Origin: Oceanimonas marisflavi
GTDB lineage: Bacteria > Pseudomonadota > Gammaproteobacteria > Enterobacterales > Aeromonadaceae
DNA: 64,000 nucleotides
Assembly (NCBI RefSeq): GCF_003049725.1
Contig: NZ_QAGM01000001.1
Location: forward strand, 273,000-336,999
Reading direction: 5' to 3'
The notes beneath the pieces were generated by a model, which searched no databases, had not been told where the DNA came from, and saw only the letters and a list, made by a program, of their open reading frames with translations. A program made the position numbers and the translations under genes. Positions 41,801-52,047 of this stretch are shown piece by piece; the first letter of the stretch is position 1; the number at the start of each line of letters is the position of its first letter.

Positions 41801-43978
41801 TTAGCCCTGGGCTTTCAGCTTGCGACGGTAGGCGTGCAGCAGCGGCTCGGTGTAACCGCTGGGCTGGGTGGTGCCTTCAAACACCAGGGCGCAGGCGGCT
41901 TCAAAGGCGATGCCATCGAAGTCGGGCGCCATGTTGCGATACAGGGGATCGCCGGCGTTCTGCTCGTCCACAATGGCGGCCATGCGCTTCATGGACTCCA
42001 TCACCTGCTCCTTGGTCAGGATGCCGTGACGCAGCCAGTTGGCGATATGCTGAGCGGAGATACGCAGAGTGGCGCGGTCTTCCATCAGGCCCACGTTGTT
42101 GATGTCGGGCACCTTGGAGCAGCCCACACCCTGGTCGATCCAGCGAACCACGTAGCCCAGAATGCCCTGAGCGTTGTTGTCCAGTTCATTCTGAATATCT
42201 TCTGCGGTCAGGGCGTCACGATCGGCCTGGGTCAGCAGCGGAATGGTCAGCAGGTCGTCCAGTTTGGCCGGCTTGCGGGACTTGAGTTCATCCTGACGCG
42301 CTTTCACATTCACCTGATGGTAGTGAGTCGCGTGCAGTACGGCCGCAGTCGGCGACGGAACCCAGGCGGTGTTGGCACCGGCCAGCGGGTGAACGATCTT
42401 GGTTTCCAGCATGGTGGCCATGTTATCGGGAATGGCCCACATGCCTTTGCCGATCTGCGCCTTGCCCTGCAGGCCGGCAGCCAGGCCCACGTCCACGTTG
42501 TTGTTTTCGTAGGCGCTGATCCAGGCTTGCTTGCGCATGTTGCCCTTGCGCACCACGGCGCCGGCTTCCATGCTGGTGTGAATTTCATCACCGGTACGAT
42601 CCAGGAAGCCGGTGTTGATAAAGACCACACGGTCACGGGCTTCATAGATGGCGGACTTCAGGTTGGCGCTGGTGCGGCGCTCTTCGTCCATGATGCCCAC
42701 TTTCAGGGTGTTCTCGGCCAGACCCAGCACTTTTTCGATGCGGCTGAACAGCTCAACGGCAAAGGCCACTTCTTCGGGGCCGTGCATCTTGGGCTTGACG
42801 ATGTACACGCTGCCGGTGCGGGAGTTGCGGAACTTGCCGTTGCCCTTGAGATCATGAATGGCGATCAGGCAGGTGACCAGGCCGTCGATGATGCCTTCCG
42901 GCACTTCGTTACCGTCCTTGTCCAGTACCGCTTCGTTGGTCATCAGGTGACCCACGTTACGCACGAACAGCAGGCTGCGGCCGTGCAGGGTGAAAGACTC
43001 GCCCTGGGGGTTCAGGTATTCGCGATCCGCGTTCAGCGCGCGAACGATTTCCTTGTCGCCCTTCTTGATTTTCTGGGTCAGGGTGCCTTTCATCAGGCCC
43101 AGCCAGTTGCGGTAAACACCCACCTTGTCTTCGGCGTCCACGGCGGCCACGGAGTCTTCACAGTCCATGATGGTGGACAGGGCGGCTTCAACGATCAGAT
43201 CCTTGATGCCGGCCTTGTCGAGCTGAGCAACCGGGTTGGCGGCGTCGAACTGCAGCTCAATGTGCAGGCCGTTGTTGCGCACCAGTACGGAAGCCGGAGC
43301 AGTGGTATCGCCCTTGTAACCGGCGAACTTGTCGGCGTCGGCCAGGGTGGTGGTGTCACCGTTTTCCAGAGTGATCTGCAGCTCACCGTCGACCACTTTA
43401 TAGGCGGTGGCGTCGGCGTGACTGCCGGCAGCCAGCGGCGCGGCCTGATCCAGCAGGTTGCGGCCCCAGGCAATCACCTTCTCGGCGCGGCGCGGGTTCA
43501 GGGATTTGGTCTTTTCGGCGCCATCGGTTTCGGGAATGGCGTCGCTGCCGTACAGAGCGTCATACAGGCTGCCCCAGCGGGCGTTGGCGGCGTTCAGGCA
43601 GTAACGGGCGTTGTTCACCGGTACCACCAGCTGCGGACCGGCCAGGGTGGCCAGCTCGGCGTCAACATTGGTAGTGGTGATTTTGTAATCTTCCACTTCC
43701 GGCACCAGATAACCGATGTCGGTCAGAAACTGCTTGTAAACGGCTGCATCGTGGGGCTTGCCGGCGTTGGCCTGGTGCCACTCGTCGATCTGTTTCTGCA
43801 GGGCTTCCCGCTTTTCCAGCAGGGCGCGGTTTTTGGGGGCCAGATCGTTAACAATCTGCTCCATGCCACTCCAGAACGCGGCGGGCTCAACGCCGGTACC
43901 GGGAATGATTTCATTTACTACCAGATCATGTAGAACGGTAGCGACTTGCAAAGTGCCGAGGTGAGTACGTTCCGTCAT
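41801..43978 (-). CDS. glcB: malate synthase G
   Basis: GlcB condenses glyoxylate with acetyl-CoA to malate. It is the large monomeric isoform (725 residues, 723 in E. coli) with the family's inserted domains. Active-site regions include [78 protein letters not shown] and [20 protein letters not shown]. No glycolate genes adjoin it, so it may serve the glyoxylate shunt together with AceK control. Confidence 0.97.
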   Translation of the reverse strand: MTERTHLGTLQVATVLHDLVVNEIIPGTGVEPAAFWSGMEQIVNDLAPKNRALLEKREALQKQIDEWHQANAGKPHDAAVYKQFLTDIGYLVPEVEDYKITTTNVDAELATLAGPQLVVPVNNARYCLNAANARWGSLYDALYGSDAIPETDGAEKTKSLNPRRAEKVIAWGRNLLDQAAPLAAGSHADATAYKVVDGELQITLENGDTTTLADADKFAGYKGDTTAPASVLVRNNGLHIELQFDAANPVAQLDKAGIKDLIVEAALSTIMDCEDSVAAVDAEDKVGVYRNWLGLMKGTLTQKIKKGDKEIVRALNADREYLNPQGESFTLHGRSLLFVRNVGHLMTNEAVLDKDGNEVPEGIIDGLVTCLIAIHDLKGNGKFRNSRTGSVYIVKPKMHGPEEVAFAVELFSRIEKVLGLAENTLKVGIMDEERRTSANLKSAIYEARDRVVFINTGFLDRTGDEIHTSMEAGAVVRKGNMRKQAWISAYENNNVDVGLAAGLQGKAQIGKGMWAIPDNMATMLETKIVHPLAGANTAWVPSPTAAVLHATHYHQVNVKARQDELKSRKPAKLDDLLTIPLLTQADRDALTAEDIQNELDNNAQGILGYVVRWIDQGVGCSKVPDINNVGLMEDRATLRISAQHIANWLRHGILTKEQVMESMKRMAAIVDEQNAGDPLYRNMAPDFDGIAFEAACALVFEGTTQPSGYTEPLLHAYRRKLKAQG

Positions 43979-44289
43979 AGTTGCTTCTTCTATTCTAGTT
44001 GTCAGTAGTGTTCAATCGACCGATCACTAACCCTAATCGCTTGGGAGCGATAGTTTACCTGCGAAGACGGGTCTAGGCAAAGTCGAATTGCGATTTATGG
44101 TCACAGGATCTTCACAAATTGTGAATAAAAAATCACTAACTTTATATTCTTCTATATAATTCAATCATATAACACAACTGCTCAGCAATTAACCCCTGAC
44201 TCAGGATCAACCAGGATCCGCCACCGATCCTTTATCTCCAACTCCCTTTCCTTCCCTCCATCCGGCGTGTTTTGCACCCCCTTTAAACA
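43979..44289 (-). promoter_or_regulatory. glcB upstream regulatory region
   Basis: A gene-free stretch between glcB and the phoU terminator. A possible promoter is TTGCCT, 17 bases, TAAACT (44080 to 44052, minus strand). Farther up is TTCACAAATTGTGAA (44111-44125), a palindrome about a central A, in an AT-rich segment. This could be an operator. No ORF or RNA gene is evident. Confidence 0.45.
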
Positions 44290-44317
44290 ACAAAACGCGC
44301 CGAAGCGCGTTTTTTTA
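44290..44317 (-). terminator. phoU terminator
   Basis: On the minus strand AAAACGCGC, loop TTCG, GCGCGTTTT. A stable UUCG tetraloop hairpin 24 bases after the phoU stop. Confidence 0.85.
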
Positions 44318-44339
44318 CCAACCAGTTTTGCCGTTTTAA

Positions 44340-45044
44340 TCAGTCCAGCATGCTGTGAATATCTTCATCACTGGTATGGCGTACGTCCTTGCCCTTGACG
44401 AAATAGATGATGTATTCGCAGATATGCTGCACCCGGTCCCCGACCCGTTCCAGAGAGCGGGCGCACCAGAGCACGTTGAGCACATGGGGAATGGAGCGGG
44501 GATCTTCCATCATGAAGGTCATCAGCTCACGAATAATGGACTCGTACTCCCGGTCCACCTTGTCATCTTCCTTGTGCACTTCGATGGCCGCTTCCACGTC
44601 CATTCGGGCAAAGGCGTCGAGAGACTCGTGCAGCATGCGCACGGTACGCCGGCCCATGTTTTCCATGGAGACCAGCGGCGGCTGCTTCTTGTTGGCGTTG
44701 TCGAGCAGCATCATGCCAATGCGCTTGGCCACATCACCGATGCGTTCCAGATCGGTGATGGTCTTGATAATCGCCAGCACCAGACGCAGATCCGAAGCCG
44801 CCGGCTGACGCTTGGCGATAATGCGGGTGCATTCCTCGTCGATCTGTACCTCCAGCGCATTCACCTTGTGATCGCTGGCCACGATCTGACGGGCCAGATC
44901 CATGTTCTGCTCATGAATGGCGGTAATGGCGTCATTCAGTTGCTGCTCCACCAGGCCGCCCATCACCAGCACCTGATTGAGTACGCCTTCCAGCTCAACG
45001 TTGAACTGGCCGGAGATATGTTTGTTGAGATTCTGCTTGTCCAT
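44340..45044 (-). CDS. phoU: phosphate signalling protein PhoU
   Basis: PhoU links the Pst transporter to PhoR and keeps the Pho regulon off when phosphate is high. It has two three-helix repeats with the metal-binding motifs [20 protein letters not shown] and [20 protein letters not shown]. It has 234 residues (241 in E. coli). It is last in pstC-pstA-pstB-phoU, 12 bases after pstB, and ends in a strong terminator. Confidence 0.97.
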   Translation of the reverse strand: MDKQNLNKHISGQFNVELEGVLNQVLVMGGLVEQQLNDAITAIHEQNMDLARQIVASDHKVNALEVQIDEECTRIIAKRQPAASDLRLVLAIIKTITDLERIGDVAKRIGMMLLDNANKKQPPLVSMENMGRRTVRMLHESLDAFARMDVEAAIEVHKEDDKVDREYESIIRELMTFMMEDPRSIPHVLNVLWCARSLERVGDRVQHICEYIIYFVKGKDVRHTSDEDIHSMLD

Positions 45045-45056
45045 GGTGCAGGCTCC

Positions 45057-45875
45057 TTAGCCGTAACGACCGGTAATGTAGTCTTCGGTCTTTTTCTTGC
45101 TGGGGGTGGTGAACAGGGTATTGGTGTCGGCGTATTCGATCAGCTCCCCCATGTACATAAAGGCAGTGTGATCCGACACCCGGGCCGCCTGCTGCATGTT
45201 GTGGGTCACGATCACCACAGTGTACTGCTCTTTCAGGGTGTTGATCAGCTCTTCGATCACCAGGGTGGAAATGGGATCGAGCGCCGAGGTGGGCTCATCC
45301 AGCAGCAGCACTTCCGGCTCGATGGCGATGGCCCGGGCGATCACCAGGCGCTGCTGCTGACCACCGGAGAGACCAAAGGCGTTGTCGTGCAGACGATCCT
45401 TGACCTCGTCCCACAAGGCGGCGCCGCGCAGAGAGCGCTCCACCGCTTCGTCCAGCCGGCGGCGGTCATTGATGCCCTGCAGGCGCAGGCCATAGACCAC
45501 GTTCTCGTAGATGGATTTGGGAAAGGGATTGGGACGCTGGAATACCATGCCCACCCGGCGGCGCAGCGCCGCCACATCCACTTCCTTTCCGTAGATATTC
45601 TGGTTGTGCAGCAGAATTTCGCCTTCGATGCGGCAGCTTTCCACCAGATCGTTCATGCGGTTGATACAACGCAACAGGGTCGACTTGCCGCAGCCAGAAG
45701 GGCCGATAAAGGCGGTGACCTGGCCCTTTGCAATTTTCATATCCACGTTGAACAGCGCCTGCTTGGCACCGTAAAACAGGTTGAGTCCGCGTACTTCCAG
45801 AGCGGTCTGCTCCTCGCTCAGGCGGCTGACATCCAGGGTCGAATCCTGACCAAGGGGGGTAGCGACGTTAATCAT
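45057..45875 (-). CDS. pstB: phosphate ABC transporter ATPase PstB
   Basis: PstB powers high-affinity phosphate import. Walker A is GPSGCGKST, the signature is [16 protein letters not shown], Walker B is [20 protein letters not shown] and the switch His is in [15 protein letters not shown]. It has 272 residues (257 in E. coli), the excess being an N-terminal extension before [11 protein letters not shown]. It lies between pstA and phoU. Confidence 0.97.
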   Translation of the reverse strand: MINVATPLGQDSTLDVSRLSEEQTALEVRGLNLFYGAKQALFNVDMKIAKGQVTAFIGPSGCGKSTLLRCINRMNDLVESCRIEGEILLHNQNIYGKEVDVAALRRRVGMVFQRPNPFPKSIYENVVYGLRLQGINDRRRLDEAVERSLRGAALWDEVKDRLHDNAFGLSGGQQQRLVIARAIAIEPEVLLLDEPTSALDPISTLVIEELINTLKEQYTVVIVTHNMQQAARVSDHTAFMYMGELIEYADTNTLFTTPSKKKTEDYITGRYG

Positions 45876-45907
45876 GTTTCTATACCTCTAAACGTTGGCC
45901 GGCCGGT

Positions 45908-47557
45908 TTACTGATCCAGCGAGCGGAATTTTTCACGCAGGTGATTGCGAATGCCGATGGCGGTCAGGTTAAGCCCCACGATCACCGTCACCAGCAGGAA
46001 GGAGGTCGCATACACCAGGGGGCGCGCCGCCTCCACGTTCGGGCTCTGGAAGCCCACGTCGTAAATATGAAAGCCCAGATGCATGAACTTGCGGTCCAGA
46101 TGCAGGTAGGGGAAGTTGCCATCCACCGGCAGGTTGGGCGCCAGTTTGACCACACCGACCAGCATCAGCGGCGCCACCTCACCCGCAGCCCGGGCAATGG
46201 CCAGGATCAGACCGGTCATGATCGCCGGGCTGGCCATGGGAATAATGATACGCCACAGGGTTTCGGCCTTGGTCGCACCCAGTGCCAGGGAGCCCTGACG
46301 TACCGAGCTCGGTATCCGCGACAGCCCCTCTTCGGTAGACACTATCACCACCGGCAGGGTCAGAATGGCCAGGGTCAGGGCTGACCACAGCACACCCGGG
46401 GAGCCGAAGGTCGGGCTGGGCAGGGCTTCCGGATAAAACAGCTTGTCGATGGAGCCGCCCAGCATGTAGACGAAAAAGCCCAGACCAAATACGCCGTACA
46501 CGATGGAAGGCACACCGGCCAGGTTGATCACCGCAATACGGATGATCTTGGTCAGGCTGTTCTTGCCCGCGTATTCATGCAGATAGATGGCCGCCACCAC
46601 CCCCAGCGGGGTCACGATAATGGCCATCAGGATCACCATGAATACGGTGCCGAAAATGGCCGGGAACACGCCGCCTTCGGTGTTGGCTTCCCGCGGCTCA
46701 CCGCTGATGAACTTGCCCATCTCCTTGAACCAGTGGCCGGTCTTGGCCACCGTCCCCATGTCGTTGGGCCAGGCCACGTCCAGCACATCGCCCAGAGACA
46801 GGGTCACTTCCTGGCCACGCATGTCACGCACCACCACGCTGTCACGGCGGGTTTCGTCACGCAGGGCGAACAGATCCTTTTCCAGCACGCGGTAATCGGC
46901 GCGAAGCTTTTCCTCTTCAGCCTGAATGTCGGCCAGCGCCTGTTCGGTCAGTTCCCCCTCCAGCTCCAGCTTGCGCTGTTCCAGACGCAGCCGCTCCAGC
47001 TGGTGGTTGATGCTGCCGATCTCGCCGCGCTGCAGTTCATCCATGCGTTCGTTAAGCTCGTCTACCCGTTCAATGCGGGCCCGCAGCTGCTCACGCACAT
47101 CGCCGGCCACGGCACTGCCGTTTTCCAGCACGCGTTCCACATAGCCGTAAAAGTTGCCGTTGTGGGAACGCTCAAGCACCGCCAGACTGGCCGGAATATC
47201 CCGGGACTGAATGTCGGTTTCCAGGATCCAGCGAAAGTCCAGGGGCACGAATTCCCGGTTGCCGGTTTTCACCAGATAACGGGTCAGATTTTCTTCGGTC
47301 ACCCCTTCCAGCGCCAGGCCGGAGCCGCGCAGCTGGGCCACCGGTACTTCTTCCCGGTCGTGGATTTCACCGATCACGGTGTAACGCTCGCCCTCGGGCG
47401 TGCTCAGCTGCCATTCATAAATGGTGTGCGGCCAGAAATAGACCAGTCCGCGCCAGCCGATCATCAGCAGCAGACCCAGCACGGCCACCAGGCTGAGGCT
47501 GACAGCCCCGCCGGTCATCCAGATCCAGGGCGCACCCGATTTGAACCATTTACTCAT
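45908..47557 (-). CDS. pstA: phosphate ABC transporter permease PstA, long form with coiled-coil insert
   Basis: This is the second permease of the Pst importer. One N-terminal membrane helix (about residues 13-40) is followed by a roughly 250-residue soluble segment. That segment includes a Glu/Arg/Leu-rich coiled coil from about residue 153 to 240. The ordinary permease domain then starts at GGVFPAIFGTVFMVILMAI, with the ABC-coupling loop GSLALGATKAETLWRIIIPM. It has 549 residues against 296 in E. coli. From memory, long forms are common in Vibrio- and Aeromonas-type bacteria. The insert should lie in the periplasm. It is 12 bases from pstC. Confidence 0.92.
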   Translation of the reverse strand: MSKWFKSGAPWIWMTGGAVSLSLVAVLGLLLMIGWRGLVYFWPHTIYEWQLSTPEGERYTVIGEIHDREEVPVAQLRGSGLALEGVTEENLTRYLVKTGNREFVPLDFRWILETDIQSRDIPASLAVLERSHNGNFYGYVERVLENGSAVAGDVREQLRARIERVDELNERMDELQRGEIGSINHQLERLRLEQRKLELEGELTEQALADIQAEEEKLRADYRVLEKDLFALRDETRRDSVVVRDMRGQEVTLSLGDVLDVAWPNDMGTVAKTGHWFKEMGKFISGEPREANTEGGVFPAIFGTVFMVILMAIIVTPLGVVAAIYLHEYAGKNSLTKIIRIAVINLAGVPSIVYGVFGLGFFVYMLGGSIDKLFYPEALPSPTFGSPGVLWSALTLAILTLPVVIVSTEEGLSRIPSSVRQGSLALGATKAETLWRIIIPMASPAIMTGLILAIARAAGEVAPLMLVGVVKLAPNLPVDGNFPYLHLDRKFMHLGFHIYDVGFQSPNVEAARPLVYATSFLLVTVIVGLNLTAIGIRNHLREKFRSLDQ

Positions 47558-47569
47558 TCGTCTCGCCCC

Positions 47570-49789
47570 TTACATTGAGCTGTATTTGTCACGCAGTCGC
47601 TGACGCACGAACTCCGCAACCGTGTTGAACAGGAAGGTGAACACAAAGAGCACAAAGGCCGCCAGGAACAGAACCCGGTAGTGAGAGCTGTTCACCTCGG
47701 CTTCCGGCATTTCCACCGCAATGTTGGCGGCCAGGGTACGCATGCCGTTGAAGATGCTGAAGTCCATCACCGGTGTGTTGCCGGTGGCCATCAGTACGAT
47801 CATGGTTTCGCCCACGGCCCGGCCCAGGCCCATCATCACCGCCGAGAAGATGCCAGGGCTGGCGGTCAGCATCACCACCCGGGTCAGGGTCTGCCAGGGG
47901 GTCGCACCCAGTGCCAGGGAGCCGTTGGTCAGGTGACGGGGCACCGAGAACACGGCGTCTTCGGCAATGGAGAAAATGGTCGGGATCACCGCAAAGCCCA
48001 TGGCGATACCCACCACCAGGGAATTGCGCTGATCAAAGCCAATGCCCAGCTCGTTGGTAAGAAAACCGCGGGCATCACCGCCGAAGAAGACGTTTTCCAC
48101 CACGGGGCTGAAGGCAAAACAGGCCCAGCCCACCAGCAGTACCACCGGCAGCAGCAACAGGCTCTGCCAGCCATCGGGCACGGCGTTCCTGATGTGCTTG
48201 GGCAGGTACTGCCAGACAAAAGCGGTCAGAAGAATGCCCGCCGGCATCAGCACCAGCACCATGACCACGCCCGGCAGGTGGGTTTCAATCAGCGGCGCCA
48301 GCCACAGACCGGCCAGGAAACCGAGGATCACCGTGGGCAGGGCTTCCATGATCTCCACCGTCGGCTTGACCACCTTGCGCAGTCCCGGCGACATGAAATA
48401 AGCGGTGTAGACGGCACCGGCAATGGCGATGGGTACCGCGAACAGCAGCGCATAAAAGGCCGCCTTGATGGTGCCGAAGGAAATCGGCACCAGGCTCAGC
48501 TTGGCTTCAAAGTCACTGCTGCCGGAGGTGGACTGCCACACATACTGGGGCTCGGGATAGCCTTCATACCAGACCTTGGTCCACAGTGCCGTCCAGGTCA
48601 CTTCCGGATGTTCGTTGTCCACATGGAAGGTGGACAGACGGTCACCATCGGCCAGCAGCAGCAGGTTGTTGCGCGGTGACAGGGACAGGGCTGACACGCC
48701 TTCACCTGCCAGTCTTTCGGAATAAAGGTGGCTGTCGCCGGTGGTATGGAAAATATCCACCTGGCCAGAGCTGGTTACAGTAACAAAACCCTTGCGGTTG
48801 ACCTCGTTGGCGATCTGTGTCACCGGCCCGGCCGCTTCAAACTCGCGAATAAAGGTGAATTCGCGCTTGCCGTCCTTCGCCACTTCAAACCACTGGGACA
48901 CCACACCATTGTCGTTGCCCACCAGCAGGGAGTTGCCACCGGACAACAGCGTCATGGTGGTGATGTCTCCGCCCCGGGCATTCATGGGGATCACTGAGCG
49001 CAGCCGTACCTTGCGAATGTTGCGCACATCATACACCGACACTTCGTTGCCGCTGCGCACGAACATAAAACGCAGGTTGGGGGTCACCAGGATCTGATCC
49101 ACCTGTGCCGGCAGACCGGGAATGGCCACCTGGGTGGGAGTCAGCTCCAGTTCACCGGTGAGAAAGTTTTCCTTGCCGGCGAAACGGGTCAGCACAATCT
49201 CACCGCCGGCCACCACCGCCGCCGCCAGCAGATCCTCGCCATTGGTGGCGAAGCTCAGGTTCTCCAGCGCCCTGCCCTGCTCATCGACCTGCAGCGGCGC
49301 CCGTCCGAAGGGCCAGGTGACGCCGGGGGTAATGGTACGCACATTGTCGGGATAGCTGACATCGAACTTGGGTGCCAGCACCTGCATGGTGCCGTCATTC
49401 AGACCATAGGCCACCATGGACTTGCCGTCGCTGGCGGTTGCCGCGGTGACCTGACCTTCCACCGCCGTCGAGTAAAGCTGCTGCCCCTGTTGCAACAGGG
49501 AGTAAAAGCGCACTTCACCGTCCTGGGTAAACTGATAAACCTGCTCGTTTTGCTCTTCCACCCCCAGCAACAGCGAGCTGCCGCCGTCGACCAGGCTGAT
49601 CTCGGTCGCCGGCTCCACACTGGCGCTGTCAAAGATGGGTTTGACTACATAGAGCAGATAAAAAAAGATAAGCAGCAGCGCCACCAGCACTATGATACCG
49701 CCGGCGGTCACTCCTGCCTGAGCCAGCCTGTCCTTGAGCCAGCGCTTGCGGCTCCCCGACAGGGACATGGTTTGAGTCTGGGCTGACAT
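47570..49789 (-). CDS. pstC: phosphate ABC transporter permease PstC, long form with propeller-like insert
   Basis: This is the first permease of the Pst importer. Helix 1 (residues about 27-48, AGGIIVLVALLLIFFYLLYV) is followed by about 400 residues of soluble beta-rich sequence. Repeated units resemble blades of a WD40- or quinoprotein-type propeller (for example GGEIVLTRF, RFMFVRSGNEVSVYDVRN, NSLLVGNDNGVVSQWFE, GFVTVTSSGQVDIF). The permease domain starts near residue 447, with the coupling loop GSLALGATPWQTLTRVVM. It has 739 residues against 319 in E. coli. A Pho box lies directly upstream, so it heads its own operon apart from pstS. Confidence 0.9.
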   Translation of the reverse strand: MSAQTQTMSLSGSRKRWLKDRLAQAGVTAGGIIVLVALLLIFFYLLYVVKPIFDSASVEPATEISLVDGGSSLLLGVEEQNEQVYQFTQDGEVRFYSLLQQGQQLYSTAVEGQVTAATASDGKSMVAYGLNDGTMQVLAPKFDVSYPDNVRTITPGVTWPFGRAPLQVDEQGRALENLSFATNGEDLLAAAVVAGGEIVLTRFAGKENFLTGELELTPTQVAIPGLPAQVDQILVTPNLRFMFVRSGNEVSVYDVRNIRKVRLRSVIPMNARGGDITTMTLLSGGNSLLVGNDNGVVSQWFEVAKDGKREFTFIREFEAAGPVTQIANEVNRKGFVTVTSSGQVDIFHTTGDSHLYSERLAGEGVSALSLSPRNNLLLLADGDRLSTFHVDNEHPEVTWTALWTKVWYEGYPEPQYVWQSTSGSSDFEAKLSLVPISFGTIKAAFYALLFAVPIAIAGAVYTAYFMSPGLRKVVKPTVEIMEALPTVILGFLAGLWLAPLIETHLPGVVMVLVLMPAGILLTAFVWQYLPKHIRNAVPDGWQSLLLLPVVLLVGWACFAFSPVVENVFFGGDARGFLTNELGIGFDQRNSLVVGIAMGFAVIPTIFSIAEDAVFSVPRHLTNGSLALGATPWQTLTRVVMLTASPGIFSAVMMGLGRAVGETMIVLMATGNTPVMDFSIFNGMRTLAANIAVEMPEAEVNSSHYRVLFLAAFVLFVFTFLFNTVAEFVRQRLRDKYSSM

Positions 49790-49820
49790 TCGTCACCTCG
49801 TTCACTATTCAGTTGCCCGC

Positions 49821-49854
49821 ATTCTATGGCAAATAAATGACAGTTTTGTTACAG
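49821..49854 (-). promoter_or_regulatory. Pho box and -10 of the pstC operon
   Basis: On the minus strand CTGTAACAAAACTGTCAT is two CTGTCAT-type repeats separated by AAAA, as in the PhoB consensus. A -10 TAGAAT follows after 10 bases, the usual PhoB-dependent spacing without a -35. Confidence 0.85.
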
Positions 49855-49942
49855 ATAACAAAGGTCGCAAGCAGGACTTTAAAAAATACCCGCAAGGTGT
49901 ATCTTGAACAGGAAGACCTTCCGCTATTCAAGGAGAGAACCG

Positions 49943-50443
49943 ATGAAAACACTGGTCGCCACCCTTATCGGTCCCGACAAGACCGGCCTGGTGAAGCAAC
50001 TGGCCGCCCTGGTGCGCCAGCATCACGGCAGCTGGCAAGGCAGTGCCATGAGCGAGCTGGCCGGCTATTTTGCCGGTATCGTGGAAATACAGGTGCCCGC
50101 CGAGCACAGTGAAGCACTGGAGCAGGCACTGACGTCCCTGCCCGACTTTCAGGTACAGCTGGTAGAAGGAAAAAGCCCCTCGCCCCGTGGCCAGCAGCTC
50201 AAGCTGACGGTGACCGCCAACGACCGCGTCGGCATCATCGACGAGGTGACCGACATTATCAACAGCCTTAATGTCAGTGTAAAAAGCCTGAAGACCGACA
50301 GCCACCCCGCCCCCGTCACCGGCATTGCGCTGTTTGAGATCCAGAGCACCCTGACCCTGCCCCACGGCCAGACCCTGGGCGATCTGCAAAGCCGGCTGGA
50401 AGCCCTGAGCGATGATCTGGTGGTGGATATAGAACTTATTTGA
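49943..50443 (+). CDS. ACT-domain protein of the GcvR type
   Basis: Two ACT domains are visible: one from MKTLVATLIGPDKTGLVKQL and a second from LKLTVTANDRVGIIDEVTDI. This resembles GcvR, the antagonist of the glycine-cleavage activator GcvA, but at 166 residues it is shorter (GcvR 190) and no gcv genes are near. The ATG has AAGGAGAG five bases upstream. It diverges from pstC across about 150 bases that include the Pho box, so phosphate control is possible. An amino-acid-sensing regulator is the likely class; the specific role is not assignable. Confidence 0.7.
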   Translation: MKTLVATLIGPDKTGLVKQLAALVRQHHGSWQGSAMSELAGYFAGIVEIQVPAEHSEALEQALTSLPDFQVQLVEGKSPSPRGQQLKLTVTANDRVGIIDEVTDIINSLNVSVKSLKTDSHPAPVTGIALFEIQSTLTLPHGQTLGDLQSRLEALSDDLVVDIELI

Positions 50444-50452
50444 GTACTTGAC

Positions 50453-51185
<733 letters not shown>

Positions 51186-51196
51186 AATCATCCTGA

Positions 51197-51373
51197 AAAG
51201 CCCACCTTATGGTGGGTTTTCTGCATTTAACAGTGGGGCTTTCCACACGCTTGTGTGAATAGCCCGATAAAGCCCATCTATTTACGGTGGGTTTTTTACA
51301 TTTAGCTCCGGCGATCTCCACACATCTGTGTACATAGCCTGATAAAGCCCATCTATTGACGGTGGGCTTTTTG
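51197..51373 (+). terminator. three tandem terminator hairpins after tRNA-Pro
   Basis: The hairpin AAAGCCCATC...GGTGGGTTTTT occurs three times with periods of 72 and 75 bases (51197, 51269, 51344). Each copy is followed by a related spacer (TGCATTTAACA..., CCACAC...TGTGT...AGCC-GATA). The first is an ordinary tRNA terminator; the others are tandem duplications of terminator plus spacer. Confidence 0.8.
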
Positions 51374-51468
51374 CATTTAACGCTGGCGACTCGCCGCGAG
51401 CTGCCTGCAAACGGGCACTTCAGACGGGGAAAGTGCCATATGGTGCACGTTTCCCCCAAAATGACCAC

Positions 51469-51930
51469 CTAAGCCTTATATTCCATCAGCAAGACCTCAA
51501 CCGGCTGACCGTGACGCTCCAGACGGCGTTGCTCCACCTCGGCAAACCCCATGGCCTCGAAAAATGGCCGGGCATTCATGCTGGCATCGCAATACAGCCG
51601 GTACAGCCCCCGGGACGCCGCCTCGGCCTTGAGGCGTTGCATCAGCGCCCGGCCTATGCCCTCGCCCTGACGGGCATGATGTACATAAAATAAATCGATA
51701 CGACCGTCATCGCCGAGTTCGGCAAAGCCCAGCAGACGTTTTCCTTCCATCGCCACCAGTGGCCGGGTACGAATAAAGCGGCTGACCCAGCGCGGCTCGT
51801 CATACTCCTCAGGTGCCCATACCGCCAGCTCGTTGTCGCTGTAATCGGCCTGGTTGATCCGGTGCACGGTATCGTGGAACAACTGCCAGATACTGCCCGT
51901 TTCACCACTGCGGATCTTCCTGATTTCCAT
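51469..51930 (-). CDS. GNAT family N-acetyltransferase
   Basis: A Gcn5-related acetyltransferase of 153 residues, likely cytosolic. The acetyl-CoA loop is VHHARQGEGIGRALMQRL (motif A, R/QxxGxG/A), preceded by RIDLFYV and followed by FFEAMGFAEVEQRRL (motif B). The substrate is unknown. GGAG lies five bases before the ATG. It stands alone between the tRNA terminators and arsJ, and I see no functional link to either. Confidence 0.85.
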   Translation of the reverse strand: MEIRKIRSGETGSIWQLFHDTVHRINQADYSDNELAVWAPEEYDEPRWVSRFIRTRPLVAMEGKRLLGFAELGDDGRIDLFYVHHARQGEGIGRALMQRLKAEAASRGLYRLYCDASMNARPFFEAMGFAEVEQRRLERHGQPVEVLLMEYKA

Positions 51931-51989
51931 AATTGCTCCTGCTGCTGATACTGCTTACATGCTAACTCTTCCATATAGCCACAGTTAGT

Positions 51990-52020
51990 GCCAATAAAAA
52001 AGTGGCTTTTCAGCCACTTT
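51990..52020 (-). terminator. terminator of the gap-arsJ operon
   Basis: On the minus strand AAAGTGGCT, loop GAAAA, AGCCACTTT, followed by TTTATT. Confidence 0.85.
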
Positions 52021-52047
52021 CAACCTGTTAGCACAGATTTTTATGCT

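Noticed and set aside
41834-43933. A 699-codon plus-strand open frame opposite glcB
   Set aside because: Pure antisense to malate synthase G, with no ribosome site or family motifs.
44355-45914. A 519-codon plus-strand open frame opposite phoU and pstB
   Set aside because: Antisense shadow; both minus-strand genes have complete catalytic or family motifs.
51197-51373. Possible short CRISPR-like array
   Set aside because: Three units with diverged repeats, each a U-tailed hairpin, and related rather than unique spacers; they are duplicated terminators.
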